Positions 25,113 through 33,996 of a DNA stretch of 64,000 bases are shown piece after piece. Origin of the DNA: Paraliobacillus sp044383835. GTDB taxonomy: Bacteria > Bacillota > Bacilli > Bacillales > Amphibacillaceae. Where the stretch lies: assembly GCF_044383835.1 (NCBI RefSeq), contig NZ_JBISEP010000011.1, positions 1 to 64,000 on the forward strand, in the 5' to 3' direction. The notes below the pieces were generated by a model. The model had not been told where the DNA came from, did not search any database, and saw nothing but the letters and a program-made list of their open reading frames with translations. Each line of letters begins with the position of its first letter. Positions within the stretch are counted from its first letter, which is position 1. The position numbers and the translations under genes are program-made.

Positions 25113-26405
25113 TTAAAGCATTAATGCAGCAAGCCAGCCTAGAATAAATAGTGGTATATTAAAATGTAAAAAGGTTGGTACACAAGTATCCCAAATGTGA
25201 TGATGCTTCCCATCCGCATTCAACCCTGAAGTTGGTCCCAACGTACTATCACTAGCAGGTGAACCAGCATCTCCTAATGCACCAGAAGTGCCAATCAATG
25301 CAGCTGTTGCTAATGGCGAAAAGCCTGCCGCCATACTAATTGGCACGTATAGCGCTGCAATAATTGGAATGGTTCCAAATGATGAACCTATCCCAATTGT
25401 AATAACAAGACCAACAGATAAAAGAACAAATGCAATGAATGCTTTATTGCTATCTAAGAAACCTGAAGATGCTTGGATTAAAGCAGTTACTGCTCCTGTT
25501 TCTTTTAAGACATGGCCAAATCCGGAAGCAGTTAACATAACGAAAGCAATCGTTCCCATCATCGTAATCCCTTCTGTAATCACCTTGTCACCTTGTTTAA
25601 AGGGTACAACTAAAAATACAAATAGTAAGATAAGTCCGGTTAGCGCACCGATAATTAAACTATCTGTTATAAGTTGCATGGTTAATGCTCCAATAATAGC
25701 AATTACTGTTAACCAATGATTACGATGAAAGGAGACTATTCTTTTTTCTTGCTCTAAATCGACACGTGTAGATTTTTGTACTGGTTTCCGATACGTAATA
25801 AATACTGCAATCAGTAATCCAATAACCATTCCTAATCCAGGAATTAACAATGAAGCATTAATTTGCCCCATTGAGATTGTTGCACCATTCGACTTCATCC
25901 CTTCAAAAATGGTTTCATGAAATAATAATCCATATCCAGCAGGTATCATAATATACGGTGCTTTTAATCCAAAAGTTAAAGCAGTCGCAATTGCACGTCT
26001 GTCAATTTGCATATGATCAAACAACTTTAACAATGGCGGTATTAAAATGGGAATGAATGCAATGTGAACTGGAATAACATTTTGTGATAATGATGCGATA
26101 ATTGCAATTACCAATATAACCATCGTGCGTTTTCCAGATAACACACGGATTAAATAATTCACAAGTACATTTGTAATGCCTGTATAACTTATCGCTACAG
26201 CAAATGCACCAAGTAAAATATAACTTAAGGCAGTTTTTGACTGACCTCCCATACCTTCAACAAGTAACTCCACACTTTCTATTACACTTAATCCAGACAT
26301 CCATCCAGCAATAAGACTAGCAATTATTATAGCAATAATGACATGGACTCTAGCTAAGCTTAATAAGATCATAACTAATACAGATATGATAACTACCCAA
26401 CTCAT
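25113..26405 (-). CDS. Na+/H+ antiporter-family (NhaC-like, YuiF-like) permease
   Basis: 430 residues with about 12 membrane spans in two halves. NhaC/YuiF-type features are the tight GSSFGTIPIIAALYVPIS segment (near 345-362) and GTSGALGDAGSPASDSTLGPTSGLNADGKHHHIWD near residue 385-415, which lines the pore in this superfamily. Relatives include B. subtilis YuiF and Haemophilus HI1586-type proteins; transport of an amino acid or of Na+ in exchange for protons are both possible. Start ATG 26405 after GGAGG. Single-gene unit between pdaA and the SE1561-like gene. Confidence 0.8.
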   Translation of the reverse strand: MSWVVIISVLVMILLSLARVHVIIAIIIASLIAGWMSGLSVIESVELLVEGMGGQSKTALSYILLGAFAVAISYTGITNVLVNYLIRVLSGKRTMVILVIAIIASLSQNVIPVHIAFIPILIPPLLKLFDHMQIDRRAIATALTFGLKAPYIMIPAGYGLLFHETIFEGMKSNGATISMGQINASLLIPGLGMVIGLLIAVFITYRKPVQKSTRVDLEQEKRIVSFHRNHWLTVIAIIGALTMQLITDSLIIGALTGLILLFVFLVVPFKQGDKVITEGITMMGTIAFVMLTASGFGHVLKETGAVTALIQASSGFLDSNKAFIAFVLLSVGLVITIGIGSSFGTIPIIAALYVPISMAAGFSPLATAALIGTSGALGDAGSPASDSTLGPTSGLNADGKHHHIWDTCVPTFLHFNIPLFILGWLAALML

Positions 26406-26465
26406 CTTAAATCCTCCAATGCTTTAACAATCTAATACTTTACTATAATAAAATATTTGAAGAAA

Positions 26466-26492
26466 AAAAACAATCCCTCTATTTTTAGGGAT
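26466..26492 (-). terminator. terminator of the small SE1561-like gene
   Basis: Stem ATCCCT/AGGGAT (26473-26478, 26487-26492) followed on the minus strand by G and eight T residues. Confidence 0.8.
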
Positions 26493-26505
26493 CGTCTTTC
26501 ACCAT

Positions 26506-26661
26506 TTATTTTGTTTGTAATGCTTGTTCCATTTTCTCAATTAATTCAAGTAATTGATCTACATCTTCAACAGATGCGTGATTAGGATCAAGCTGATCTA
26601 ATTGAACTAAAAATGTTTGTAACTGTGCTTTCAATTGACTCATTTTAGCTTCTTGTACCAT
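26506..26661 (-). CDS. SE1561-family small protein
   Basis: 51 residues from ATG 26661, preceded by AAAAGGAGC. The product is a short amphipathic helical protein: KAQLQTFLVQLDQLDPN, then VEDVDQLLELIEKMEQAL. This two-heptad pattern with the central LDPN turn is what I know as the SE1561 family of Bacilli (named from a Staphylococcus epidermidis locus). No function is established. Monocistronic with its own terminator. Confidence 0.75.
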   Translation of the reverse strand: MVQEAKMSQLKAQLQTFLVQLDQLDPNHASVEDVDQLLELIEKMEQALQTK

Positions 26662-26801
26662 CTTATGCTCCTTTTTATCTAGCTTGCTTGCTTGTTTGTT
26701 ACATTATACCTTTTTATCGAACAAATTAAAATGCTGCCTCAAGAATTAGATAATCATTTATGCTATAATGAACCAGATCCGTGTGATATGGAGGGAAGAT
26801 A

Positions 26802-27665
26802 ATGAATACAAAAGATATTCTAGCATTCATTAAAAGCGTGTTAGAAACAAACATTGCCCAGATTGCTCTTGGCGGACTAATTATTTTAGTCATGGTCATT
26901 ATTTCACGTCGCATTATTCGTTCTTTCTTTAAACGAACACGATTTGTAGATGATAAAAAAGAAAAAACGATTGAATCTATGTTAAATTCTGTAATTAAAT
27001 ATGTTGCAACCATTGGGTTTATTCTCTATATTCTTTCTGTCTTTGAAATCGAAATAGGCAGCATGTTAGCAGGTGCTGGGGTACTCGGAATTGTCATTGG
27101 TTTCGGCGCCCAAAGTTTAGTGAAAGATCTCTTTGCTGGTATTTTTCTATTATATGAAAAGCAATTACAGCAAGGGGATTGGGTTAAAGTGAATCAAACG
27201 TTTGAAGGTTTAGTTGAGGAAATTGGTTTTCGGGTAATCAAAGTAAGGCAATGGTCTGGTACATTAGTAACCATTAGTAGTGGGCAGATACAAACCATTG
27301 AAAATTACAATATGAATAAAATGCGTGTAATCGAAAGTGTTACAGTAAGCTTTTATGAGGATCCTAAAAAATTGGTTTCTATTCTAGAACAGACATGCGA
27401 ACGATTAAATGAGGAGTTAGGTTCCTATCTAAAAAAAGACTTGAGTGGTAGTCCAATCGAGCCGTTTACCCTTTATGGAATGGGCTCATTAAATGATAAT
27501 TATCGTGGATACAAATATACAATAACCGGGCTTTGTGAAGACTTAGTTTACTTTACAGCAGCAAAAGAAACACGTCGAATAATGGCTGAAACGATGTTTG
27601 ATTATGGTATTCAAATGGCTGAACAACATATTGATATGCGCACAAGTACATGGAAGAAGGAGTAG
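26802..27665 (+). CDS. MscS-family mechanosensitive channel, YfkC-like
   Basis: 287 residues: N-terminal span (QIALGGLIILVMVIISRRII), two more spans and the pore helix with the small-residue pattern MLAGAGVLGIVIGFGAQSLVKDLFAGIFLLYEKQ (about 87-120), then the beta domain (GDWVKVNQTFEGLVEEIGFRVIKVR) and the C-terminal alpha/beta vestibule. It should open at high membrane tension and release solutes on osmotic downshift. B. subtilis has two such proteins, YfkC and YkuT; the convergent yfkD gene next door points to YfkC. ATG 26802 follows GGAGGG. Confidence 0.87.
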   Translation: MNTKDILAFIKSVLETNIAQIALGGLIILVMVIISRRIIRSFFKRTRFVDDKKEKTIESMLNSVIKYVATIGFILYILSVFEIEIGSMLAGAGVLGIVIGFGAQSLVKDLFAGIFLLYEKQLQQGDWVKVNQTFEGLVEEIGFRVIKVRQWSGTLVTISSGQIQTIENYNMNKMRVIESVTVSFYEDPKKLVSILEQTCERLNEELGSYLKKDLSGSPIEPFTLYGMGSLNDNYRGYKYTITGLCEDLVYFTAAKETRRIMAETMFDYGIQMAEQHIDMRTSTWKKE

Positions 27666-27685
27666 TCGACATAAATGACTACTCC
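27659..27685. terminator. hairpin between convergent mscS-like and yfkD genes
   Basis: Perfect 9-bp stem GGAGTAGTC/GACTACTCC (27659-27667, 27677-27685) over the mscS stop codon; only weak T-rich sequence follows on either strand, so termination may be inefficient. Confidence 0.55.
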
Positions 27686-28468
27686 TTACTTTGTTTGAAA
27701 TGAAAAAGATAAGTGGTCTTGTATAGGAATCCAAGCACCAACACTTTGTTTGGTAACATTTTTTACGACTATTTTTTTCTTTGATCCCTTTAATTCAATA
27801 TAGATATCTCCATAAGTAATTGCACCTTTTTCGTTTATAGCTGGAGCATATGCATCCAGTTGACCGTTTTTATTCATCGGAACCGTATACGCATTCGCTT
27901 TTTTCGTATCTTTTCCTATAATCGTATGAAACGACAATGGTAAGTTCATGTTTTGTTTCACTTTTAAAAGTATTAACTTTTTTATTTGGTCTGGCTTATC
28001 TATTTTTGTTGTTAATGCACCTTTAATGTGTGCTTCTTCTAACTGATTATAGCTTAATGTTTTCTTTACATCATTTCCTGTATTTATTAATTCATTCGTA
28101 TTAATTTTTTGATATTCCCAATTCATTTCTGTTTTATCCGATTGATAGTTCAATGGCCAATGCCCCATATAAATGCTTCCTCGATACCCAATAGCAAATG
28201 GAGTAGTTTTTATTGAAGATTCATTTAATAGTTGAATTAACTTCGGATTTTCAATGTCGACATCTGCATCTTCCATTAATTTTTCAACAAACGAATTTGG
28301 TTCAAATATAACTTCATCTTCTGTAGAATTTGAATACGTATTTTCGTTGGCAATTGATAACACATGATTTGGAATTTCCAAACCTTTCTCTTTAGCCATT
28401 ACTGACACAGGAAAGATGGATAATACGATAAAACTTACTATAAATAGTTTTATTTTACGATGTTTCAT
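27686..28468 (-). CDS. yfkD: YfkD-like secreted protein
   Basis: 260 residues with a signal peptide (hydrophobic residues 9-21, VMA at about 25). The mature protein begins near IPNHVLSIANENTYSNSTED, which resembles the start of B. subtilis YfkD (264 residues), the type member of a Bacillaceae-only family without known function. It is next to the yfkC-like channel, as in B. subtilis, which backs the assignment. A C-terminal beta-rich part (KKIVVKNVTKQSVGAWIPIQDHLSFSFQTK) has no catalytic motif. Start ATG 28468 after GAAGGGA. Confidence 0.7.
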   Translation of the reverse strand: MKHRKIKLFIVSFIVLSIFPVSVMAKEKGLEIPNHVLSIANENTYSNSTEDEVIFEPNSFVEKLMEDADVDIENPKLIQLLNESSIKTTPFAIGYRGSIYMGHWPLNYQSDKTEMNWEYQKINTNELINTGNDVKKTLSYNQLEEAHIKGALTTKIDKPDQIKKLILLKVKQNMNLPLSFHTIIGKDTKKANAYTVPMNKNGQLDAYAPAINEKGAITYGDIYIELKGSKKKIVVKNVTKQSVGAWIPIQDHLSFSFQTK

Positions 28469-28545
28469 ATTTTTCTATCCCTTCCTACAAAATCTTGCGC
28501 TATTGTAGTATTCGTTAGTAATAGAAAAATATACAAAACTACATT

Positions 28546-29169
28546 TTAAGTGTCAAAGGAGTGATCTAGACGTGTTGCGATTTTTTTTGCTGTTGGCTCA
28601 AACAATTGAATAGAAGGGCCTATCCCAAATAAGATAATAAATGTACCTATTCCAATCGGTCCACCAACGATAAAAGCTAACACAAATGCCAACACTTCTC
28701 CTAATGTTTTTGCTACTCTCGTACTTAAATGAAATCGTTGTTGAAGCGATACCATTAATCCATCAACAGGATTAAGCGGGAATTGGGGTTGCAAATACAT
28801 TGAAACACCCAAACCTAATATTAATATCCCAATAGTTAAAGAAAGTATCTGAACTAATAAGCCATCTATATTCCATCCGTCCATTACGATTAAAAGCCAA
28901 AAATCAATCATAAATCCTATAAGAAGTACTGTTATAAGTGCAAAATAATCTGGCTTTGTTTTTACAATTATCGCATTAACGATCATTAGAATTAACCCGA
29001 TGATAATAACCCAATTCCCTACAGTGAACCCTGTTATTTCTGCAAGCCCAACATTCAATGCGTCCCATGCACCAGCCCCAAGATCTGCTTTAATGGTCAT
29101 AGAAACCCCGAAGGATAGAACAACCAATCCTATAATAAAAAATAATATTCTCGCTCCAATGTTTTTCAA
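28546..29169 (-). CDS. YczE/YyaS/YitT-family integral membrane protein
   Basis: 207 residues, five to six spans. The family pattern is clear: GLVVLSFGVSMTIKADLGAGAWDALNVGLAEITGFTVGNW (about 14-53) with the repeat LGVSMYLQPQFPLNPVDGLMVSLQQRF later, and the end GGPIGIGTFIILFGIGPSIQLF. B. subtilis YczE is needed, by an unknown route, for bacillomycin/surfactin production; the biochemical role of the family is not known. Start ATG 29169. Confidence 0.82.
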   Translation of the reverse strand: MKNIGARILFFIIGLVVLSFGVSMTIKADLGAGAWDALNVGLAEITGFTVGNWVIIIGLILMIVNAIIVKTKPDYFALITVLLIGFMIDFWLLIVMDGWNIDGLLVQILSLTIGILILGLGVSMYLQPQFPLNPVDGLMVSLQQRFHLSTRVAKTLGEVLAFVLAFIVGGPIGIGTFIILFGIGPSIQLFEPTAKKIATRLDHSFDT

Positions 29170-29228
29170 TCAATCAACCTCCACTTTTTTCACGTACTAG
29201 CTATCAAAACTTTCATATTGTCACAAAT

Positions 29229-29263
29229 AAAAGAGCACTTATTCCATGGAATAAGGCTCTTTT
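29229..29263. terminator. terminator between osmC-like gene and YczE-like gene
   Basis: Stem AAAAGAGC, mismatch, CTTATTCC paired with GGAATAAG, mismatch, CTCTTTT (29229-29245 with 29248-29263), usable on both strands. Confidence 0.8.
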
Positions 29264-29266
29264 ATT

Positions 29267-29659
29267 TTATAAACTTAATTGAATTGTTTCAAGACTTTCT
29301 TCTATTTCAATACTGTTTTCTACAGATTGAATCATTGAACAGTTCTTTCTTGCCAAAGCAAGATTTTTATAAAGTTTCTCATCACTTAAATTTTTTCCTT
29401 TAATCACATAATGCAACTTAATTTTTTCAATTCGATTTGCTTCGTCTGGATTTCTCGTTACATCTGTTCGAACAACGAAATCGTCAATATTCACGCGCTG
29501 CTTCTCTAAAATTTTCATAAACACAGAAGCACTACAGCCTGCAATAGATGCTACCATTAATTGATATGGGCGATAACCATAATCTTCATTTCCGGAAATA
29601 TCTAATATTCCATAAGGAAGATCTACACGAACGCCAGCTTCTTTAAACAAAAATTCCAT
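29267..29659 (-). CDS. OsmC-family protein
   Basis: 130 residues from ATG 29659, placed nine bases after AAGGAG; an upstream in-frame TTG (29668) abuts that site and is unlikely. The two conserved cysteines of the OsmC/Ohr fold are present in IAGCSASVFM and KNCSMIQSV, where they would reduce organic hydroperoxides. The sequence is closer to the general OsmC/YhfA branch than to Ohr. No regulator is adjacent. Confidence 0.82.
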   Translation of the reverse strand: MEFLFKEAGVRVDLPYGILDISGNEDYGYRPYQLMVASIAGCSASVFMKILEKQRVNIDDFVVRTDVTRNPDEANRIEKIKLHYVIKGKNLSDEKLYKNLALARKNCSMIQSVENSIEIEESLETIQLSL

Positions 29660-29809
29660 TACTATCAACTCCTTCGATTAATCTATATATATGCTTCCCG
29701 TTACTATTTACTATAACACATTCAAAAATAGTTATTGATCTTTTTTATTTAAATAATTAGAGTATAATATGTTGTTAGGTTAGAGTGAATTGGAGTGATA
29801 CATATTTTT

Positions 29810-30976
29810 TTGAATAACATGCGTTTTTGGATATTGATAAGTTTTGTAACCGTATCGGGATTTTCGCAAGGGATGTTGCTACCTTTATTAGCAATTATTT
29901 TAGAACAAAATGGCGTTTCTTCTTCCATGAATGGTCTACACGCCACAGGACTTTATATTGGTGTGCTTATCGCTTCTCCATTTATGGAAAAACCATTACA
30001 AAAACTGGGGTACAAGCCTATAATACTTATAGGTGGGTTCCTTGTATTTAGTTCATTATTTGTCTTTCCTATTTGGCAAGCACTCTGGTTTTGGTTCGTT
30101 CTTAGACTTTTAATTGGTATTGGTGATCATATGCTCCACTTTGCTACCCAAACATGGATTACTTCTACAGCAGCACCAGAACAAAGAGGACGAATTATTG
30201 CTTTTTATGGCTTGTTTTTTAGCCTCGGATTCTCTATCGGCCCTGTAATGACGAGACTACTTGCTATTCATGAAAGTTTACCATTTATCGTGTCAGCCGT
30301 TTTTTGTCTTATTATCTGGGTACTGATGCTATTTATTCGTAATGAACATATTAATACGAATGAGGGCGTTGAAATGATAGAAGTATCTTCATCCATTGGT
30401 CGATTTATTAAAACTGGAAAAATAGCATGGGTAGCATTGCTATCTCCATTCGCTTATGGATTATTAGAGTCCACGTTACATGGTATATTTCCTGTGTATG
30501 GACTACGGATTGGACATGATGTGGGATTATTGTCACTCGTCATTCCTTTATTCTCACTTGCTAGTTTGATCACTCAAATTCCGCTTGGGATATTAAGTGA
30601 TAAAATCGGACGAAAAAAAATGTTACTAATCATTATTAGTTTAGGTATTGTCATATTTGCTATCGGTGCACAAGTAGAACATTCTGTCATTGGGTTATTT
30701 ATTACCTTTGCTCTTTCCGGTATGTTGGTAGGATCGCTGTATTCATTAGGTATTTCCTATATGGCAGATTTACTCCCTAAATCATTGCTTCCAGCGGGAA
30801 ATATCATGTGTGGTATTGCCTTTAGTATTGGCAGTATTACAGGCCCATATTTAGGTGGTTTATTTATTGACTGGTTCCCTAACACTTCTTTTTTCTATAT
30901 TATTGTCATTTTATTAGTCCTTGTTGTTATTGCAATTGGTTCAAAAAAAGAAACAGGAGATACAATGTCCGTTTAG
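29810..30976 (+). CDS. MFS transporter, 12 spans, YfkF-like
   Basis: About 388 residues. MFS motif A-like PFMEKPLQKLGYKP and its repeat DKIGRKKML are visible, as is RLLIGIGDHMLHFATQTWI in helix 4. Starts: a GTG at 29795 overlaps the GGAGTGAT ribosome binding site, so TTG 29810 (or ATG 29819) is more likely. B. subtilis yfkF encodes a similar MFS near yfkD, and the same neighbourhood is seen here. Substrate unknown. A TATAAT box lies at 29763-29768 without a good -35. Confidence 0.8.
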   Translation: MNNMRFWILISFVTVSGFSQGMLLPLLAIILEQNGVSSSMNGLHATGLYIGVLIASPFMEKPLQKLGYKPIILIGGFLVFSSLFVFPIWQALWFWFVLRLLIGIGDHMLHFATQTWITSTAAPEQRGRIIAFYGLFFSLGFSIGPVMTRLLAIHESLPFIVSAVFCLIIWVLMLFIRNEHINTNEGVEMIEVSSSIGRFIKTGKIAWVALLSPFAYGLLESTLHGIFPVYGLRIGHDVGLLSLVIPLFSLASLITQIPLGILSDKIGRKKMLLIIISLGIVIFAIGAQVEHSVIGLFITFALSGMLVGSLYSLGISYMADLLPKSLLPAGNIMCGIAFSIGSITGPYLGGLFIDWFPNTSFFYIIVILLVLVVIAIGSKKETGDTMSV

Positions 30977-30987
30977 ACATCGTATCT
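30958..30987 (+). terminator. weak terminator-like hairpin after MFS gene
   Basis: AGATAC and ATGTC pair with GACAT and GTATCT across one mismatch (30958-30987), overlapping the stop codon and followed by a TC-rich run. Confidence 0.4.
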
Positions 30988-31033
30988 TCTTCCTCTTTAG
31001 TTACCACTAATTTTTTGCTTCTCTTAACACTTA

Positions 31034-31711
31034 TCATTCATTAACATAACGACTAAATCTTTTTTCAAGTCTTTCCTGAAAAGCAGATATAACAATGCAT
31101 AATGGCCAATAAATCAATGCTACAGTGATGTACATCGTTAACGAATCAAACGATCTCCCACTAACAATCTGTGCTTTTTGAAACATCTCTGGTACTGTTA
31201 TGACTGCAGCTAGTGAGGTGGCTTTAGTTAAATCTAAGAAAACATTTGTCAATGGGGGAATAGCTATTCTTGCAGCTTGGGGCAAAATAATCCCTCCCAA
31301 CGTTCGCCAATATGGAATCCCTAACGTTGTAGCCGCCTCCCATTGACCTGTATCAATGCTATTTAAAGATGCTCGATTAATTTCTGCAATATACGCTGCA
31401 CTATTCAAACCAAAACCTATCACAGCAGCTTGAAATGCCGTAAGTTCTATCCCTACCTCTGGCAACCCTAAATATAAAACATACAAAAATACAAGAATTG
31501 GCGTACCCCTCATAAATGAAATATATATTCTCGTTGGCCAACGTAATAAACGATAACTAGAACCTCTCCCTAATGCTAAGAAAAGTCCAAGCAATGCCCC
31601 CACTCCCATTGAAAGAAATGCAACAGCAATCGTCATCGGTAAGCCACTTAAAACAAAAGGTAAATTTTCGATTGCTAACTTCACGTCAAAAATACTTAAC
31701 AATGTATCCAT
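31034..31711 (-). CDS. polar amino acid ABC transporter permease
   Basis: 225 residues of the HisM/GlnP/TcyB family with about five spans and the EAA loop EINRASLNSIDTGQWEAATTLGIPYWRTLGGIILPQA (about 108-144), which docks on the ATPase. PTRIYISFMRGTPILVFLYVLYLGLP is the typical second-span region. No binding-protein or ATPase gene is adjacent, so it is an orphan permease whose partners must be elsewhere. Start ATG 31711 after GAGGGGG. A Fur-box-like sequence lies upstream (31786-31804). Confidence 0.87.
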   Translation of the reverse strand: MDTLLSIFDVKLAIENLPFVLSGLPMTIAVAFLSMGVGALLGLFLALGRGSSYRLLRWPTRIYISFMRGTPILVFLYVLYLGLPEVGIELTAFQAAVIGFGLNSAAYIAEINRASLNSIDTGQWEAATTLGIPYWRTLGGIILPQAARIAIPPLTNVFLDLTKATSLAAVITVPEMFQKAQIVSGRSFDSLTMYITVALIYWPLCIVISAFQERLEKRFSRYVNE

Positions 31712-31785
31712 CCATATCCCCCTCTATTTTTCTAATTTCTCATTCTGTTTTATCTTAAGTTTATTATGACACATTTGTCTAGACT

Positions 31786-31804
31786 GATTGTAATTATCAT
31801 TGTC
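31786..31804 (-). promoter_or_regulatory. Fur-box-like sequence
   Basis: On the minus strand the 19 bases match the Fur consensus (GATAATGATAATCATTATC) at 15 positions. It is 75 bp before the amino acid permease gene and about 200 bp before zosA on the other side; either could be affected. Confidence 0.35.
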
Positions 31805-31897
31805 AACATCTATTAAATTGTCAAATTTTCTTTCAAAATCATGGTGATTTTGACTTGCACTTTTTTCTTAATAGAATATGCTGATATTAGAAGTATT

Positions 31898-31912
31898 TTA
31901 TAATTATTTTAA
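31898..31912 (+). promoter_or_regulatory. PerR-box-like sequence upstream of zosA
   Basis: TTATAATTATTTTAA matches the PerR consensus TTATAATNATTATAA at all but one position. B. subtilis zosA is a PerR-regulated gene, so position and sequence agree. Confidence 0.6.
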
Positions 31913-32009
31913 ATTACTTTTAAAATTATAATTGAAAAACATTATCATATCAGCGATTTGATATTTTGTTCATTTAATTATTATCAATTAAGAAAAGAAG
32001 GTGAATATT

Positions 32010-33914
32010 TTGAGGGGGTTTTTTAGAATGATTATTACTAATATCACATCACTATCCTTTCTAAAAAAACATCACGAATTAATAGCTGCAATCGGAAGTG
32101 GTTTAATTATTTTAGTAGCATGGTTAATAAAAGACATCATTCCTTATCAACTATGGGTTAGTTTCATGTTAGCAGCTTTTATTATCGGTGGCTATGCTAA
32201 GGCAAAAGAAGGCATAGAAGATACCATGGAAAATCGAACATTAAATGTCGAGCTGTTAATGATTTTAGCTGCTATCGGATCAGCTTCTATTGGTTATTGG
32301 GAAGAAGGTGCAATCCTTATCTTTATTTTCTCTTTGTCAGGTGCACTAGAAACATACACCATGCAAAAAAGTGAAAAAGAACTATCATCTCTCATTAATT
32401 TACAACCAAAACAAGCAATGATGATCACAAACGACACTGAGAAACTTGTTCCTGTAGATGCGTTACGTAAGCATGATATGATATTAATAAAACCCGGCGA
32501 GCGTGTTCCAGCGGACGGTAAAATTGAGAAAGGCACCTCCACACTAGATGAAAGTGCACTGACCGGAGAAGCTTTTCCAGTTACAAAAAGTAAGAATGAT
32601 GAGGTTTATGCAGGTACAGTAAACTTAAGCGGAAGTCTATACATTACAATTACAAAGCAAGTAAAAGACTCTTTTGTTCAGCAAATTATTAAATTAGTTC
32701 AAACAGCACAACAACAAAAATCACCATCACAGTTATTTATTGAACGTTTCGAAGGCACTTATGTCAAAGTGGTATTAATCAGTGTTGGTATCATGCTATT
32801 TTTACCACATTATTTACTTGGATGGAGTTGGATAGACACCTTTTACCGAGCGATGGTTTTACTCGTTGTGGCTTCACCTTGCGCTCTTGTAGCGTCTATT
32901 ATGCCAGCTAGTTTATCTGCTATCTCAAATGGAGCAAGAAACGGAATTTTATTTAAAGGTGGCGTGCATATTGAACAATTAAGCTCAGTCAATGCTATAG
33001 CATTTGATAAAACGGGTACACTGACAAACGGAAAGCCTACTGTAACGGATACGTTATTTGATCCATCTATAAACACAGAAGAAGTTCTTTCCATCATTGC
33101 AACAATTGAGAAAGAATCAAATCATCCATTGGCTCAAGCGATTGTTACTTATTGTAACGAAAACAAAATTAAAACAGATTTGCCCCTGGATCACATGCAA
33201 GAAGAGTCAGGTAAAGGCGTTTATGCTAGATATCAGGAAGATACTTGGCTAATCGGAAATGAAAAACTATTTACTAGAGATGACCAGTCCTTATCATTTA
33301 TTCAACAAGGGGAAGTGTTAGCAAAACAAGCAAAGTCAATCGTTTATATTGGTAAAAACAAAACAATCATTGGATTAATCGCATTAAAAGATGAAGTAAG
33401 ACAGGATACAAAGCAGGCAATTCAAGCTTTTAAAGAAGCAGGTATCTATACGGTTATGTTAACAGGTGATAACAATAGCACCGCTCAAGCAATTGCAAAA
33501 GAAACAAACATTGATTCGTTTATTGCTTTATGCATGCCCCAAGATAAGCAGGAACATATTAATAAATTAAAGAAATCCCATCAATCGATTGCTATGATCG
33601 GGGACGGAATTAATGATGCTCCAGCACTTGCTACAGCAGATGTAGGCATTGCAATGGGTGCAGGAACTGATGTCTCAATAGAAGCTGCTGACATTATTTT
33701 AATGCAAAACCAATTGAGCAAGATTGTGCATGCCAGAAACCTTTCCAAGCGAATGAATCGGATCGTAAAACAAAACATCTATTTTTCGATTAGTGTAATC
33801 CTTGTACTTATTTTCGCAAACTTTACACAAGCCATTGACCTACCACTTGGTGTCATTGGACATGAAGGCAGTACTATTTTAGTAATTTTAAACGGACTAC
33901 GCTTACTGAAATAA
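32010..33914 (+). CDS. zosA: P1B-type heavy-metal ATPase, ZosA-like zinc transporter
   Basis: About 634 residues. Ordered features: two N-terminal span pairs, TGE loop DESALTGEAFPV (about 180-191), the metal site SPC in ASPCALVAS (about 288-296), phosphorylation site DKTGT (333-337), HP motif NHPLAQ, and the hinge MIGDGINDAPALATADVGIAMG. There is no N-terminal CxxC metal-binding domain. This compact layout and length match B. subtilis ZosA (637 residues), which imports zinc during peroxide stress. A GTG at 32001 lies in the ribosome binding site; TTG 32010 (five bases after AAGGTGA) or ATG 32028 (after GAGGGGG) are better starts. A PerR-like box is upstream. Confidence 0.85.
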   Translation: MRGFFRMIITNITSLSFLKKHHELIAAIGSGLIILVAWLIKDIIPYQLWVSFMLAAFIIGGYAKAKEGIEDTMENRTLNVELLMILAAIGSASIGYWEEGAILIFIFSLSGALETYTMQKSEKELSSLINLQPKQAMMITNDTEKLVPVDALRKHDMILIKPGERVPADGKIEKGTSTLDESALTGEAFPVTKSKNDEVYAGTVNLSGSLYITITKQVKDSFVQQIIKLVQTAQQQKSPSQLFIERFEGTYVKVVLISVGIMLFLPHYLLGWSWIDTFYRAMVLLVVASPCALVASIMPASLSAISNGARNGILFKGGVHIEQLSSVNAIAFDKTGTLTNGKPTVTDTLFDPSINTEEVLSIIATIEKESNHPLAQAIVTYCNENKIKTDLPLDHMQEESGKGVYARYQEDTWLIGNEKLFTRDDQSLSFIQQGEVLAKQAKSIVYIGKNKTIIGLIALKDEVRQDTKQAIQAFKEAGIYTVMLTGDNNSTAQAIAKETNIDSFIALCMPQDKQEHINKLKKSHQSIAMIGDGINDAPALATADVGIAMGAGTDVSIEAADIILMQNQLSKIVHARNLSKRMNRIVKQNIYFSISVILVLIFANFTQAIDLPLGVIGHEGSTILVILNGLRLLK

Positions 33915-33935
33915 ATATAAAGATAATATATTTTA

Positions 33936-33996
33936 AAACAAACTAAATGAAACGCCACTTATATTTTTAAAGTGGCGTTTCATTTAGTTTGTTTTA
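33936..33996. terminator. bidirectional terminator with 26-bp perfect stem
   Basis: Arms 33936-33961 and 33971-33996 are exact complements over 26 bp with a 9-nt loop; A-run and T-run at the ends. It serves zosA and the convergent YihY-type gene, whose last codons lie within the right arm. Confidence 0.93.

Noticed and set aside
25288..25719. Plus-strand open frame of 143 codons inside the NhaC-like gene
   Set aside because: It lies antisense to a well-conserved transporter gene, with codon content (many Pro, Ile, Ala) explained by the complementary membrane protein.
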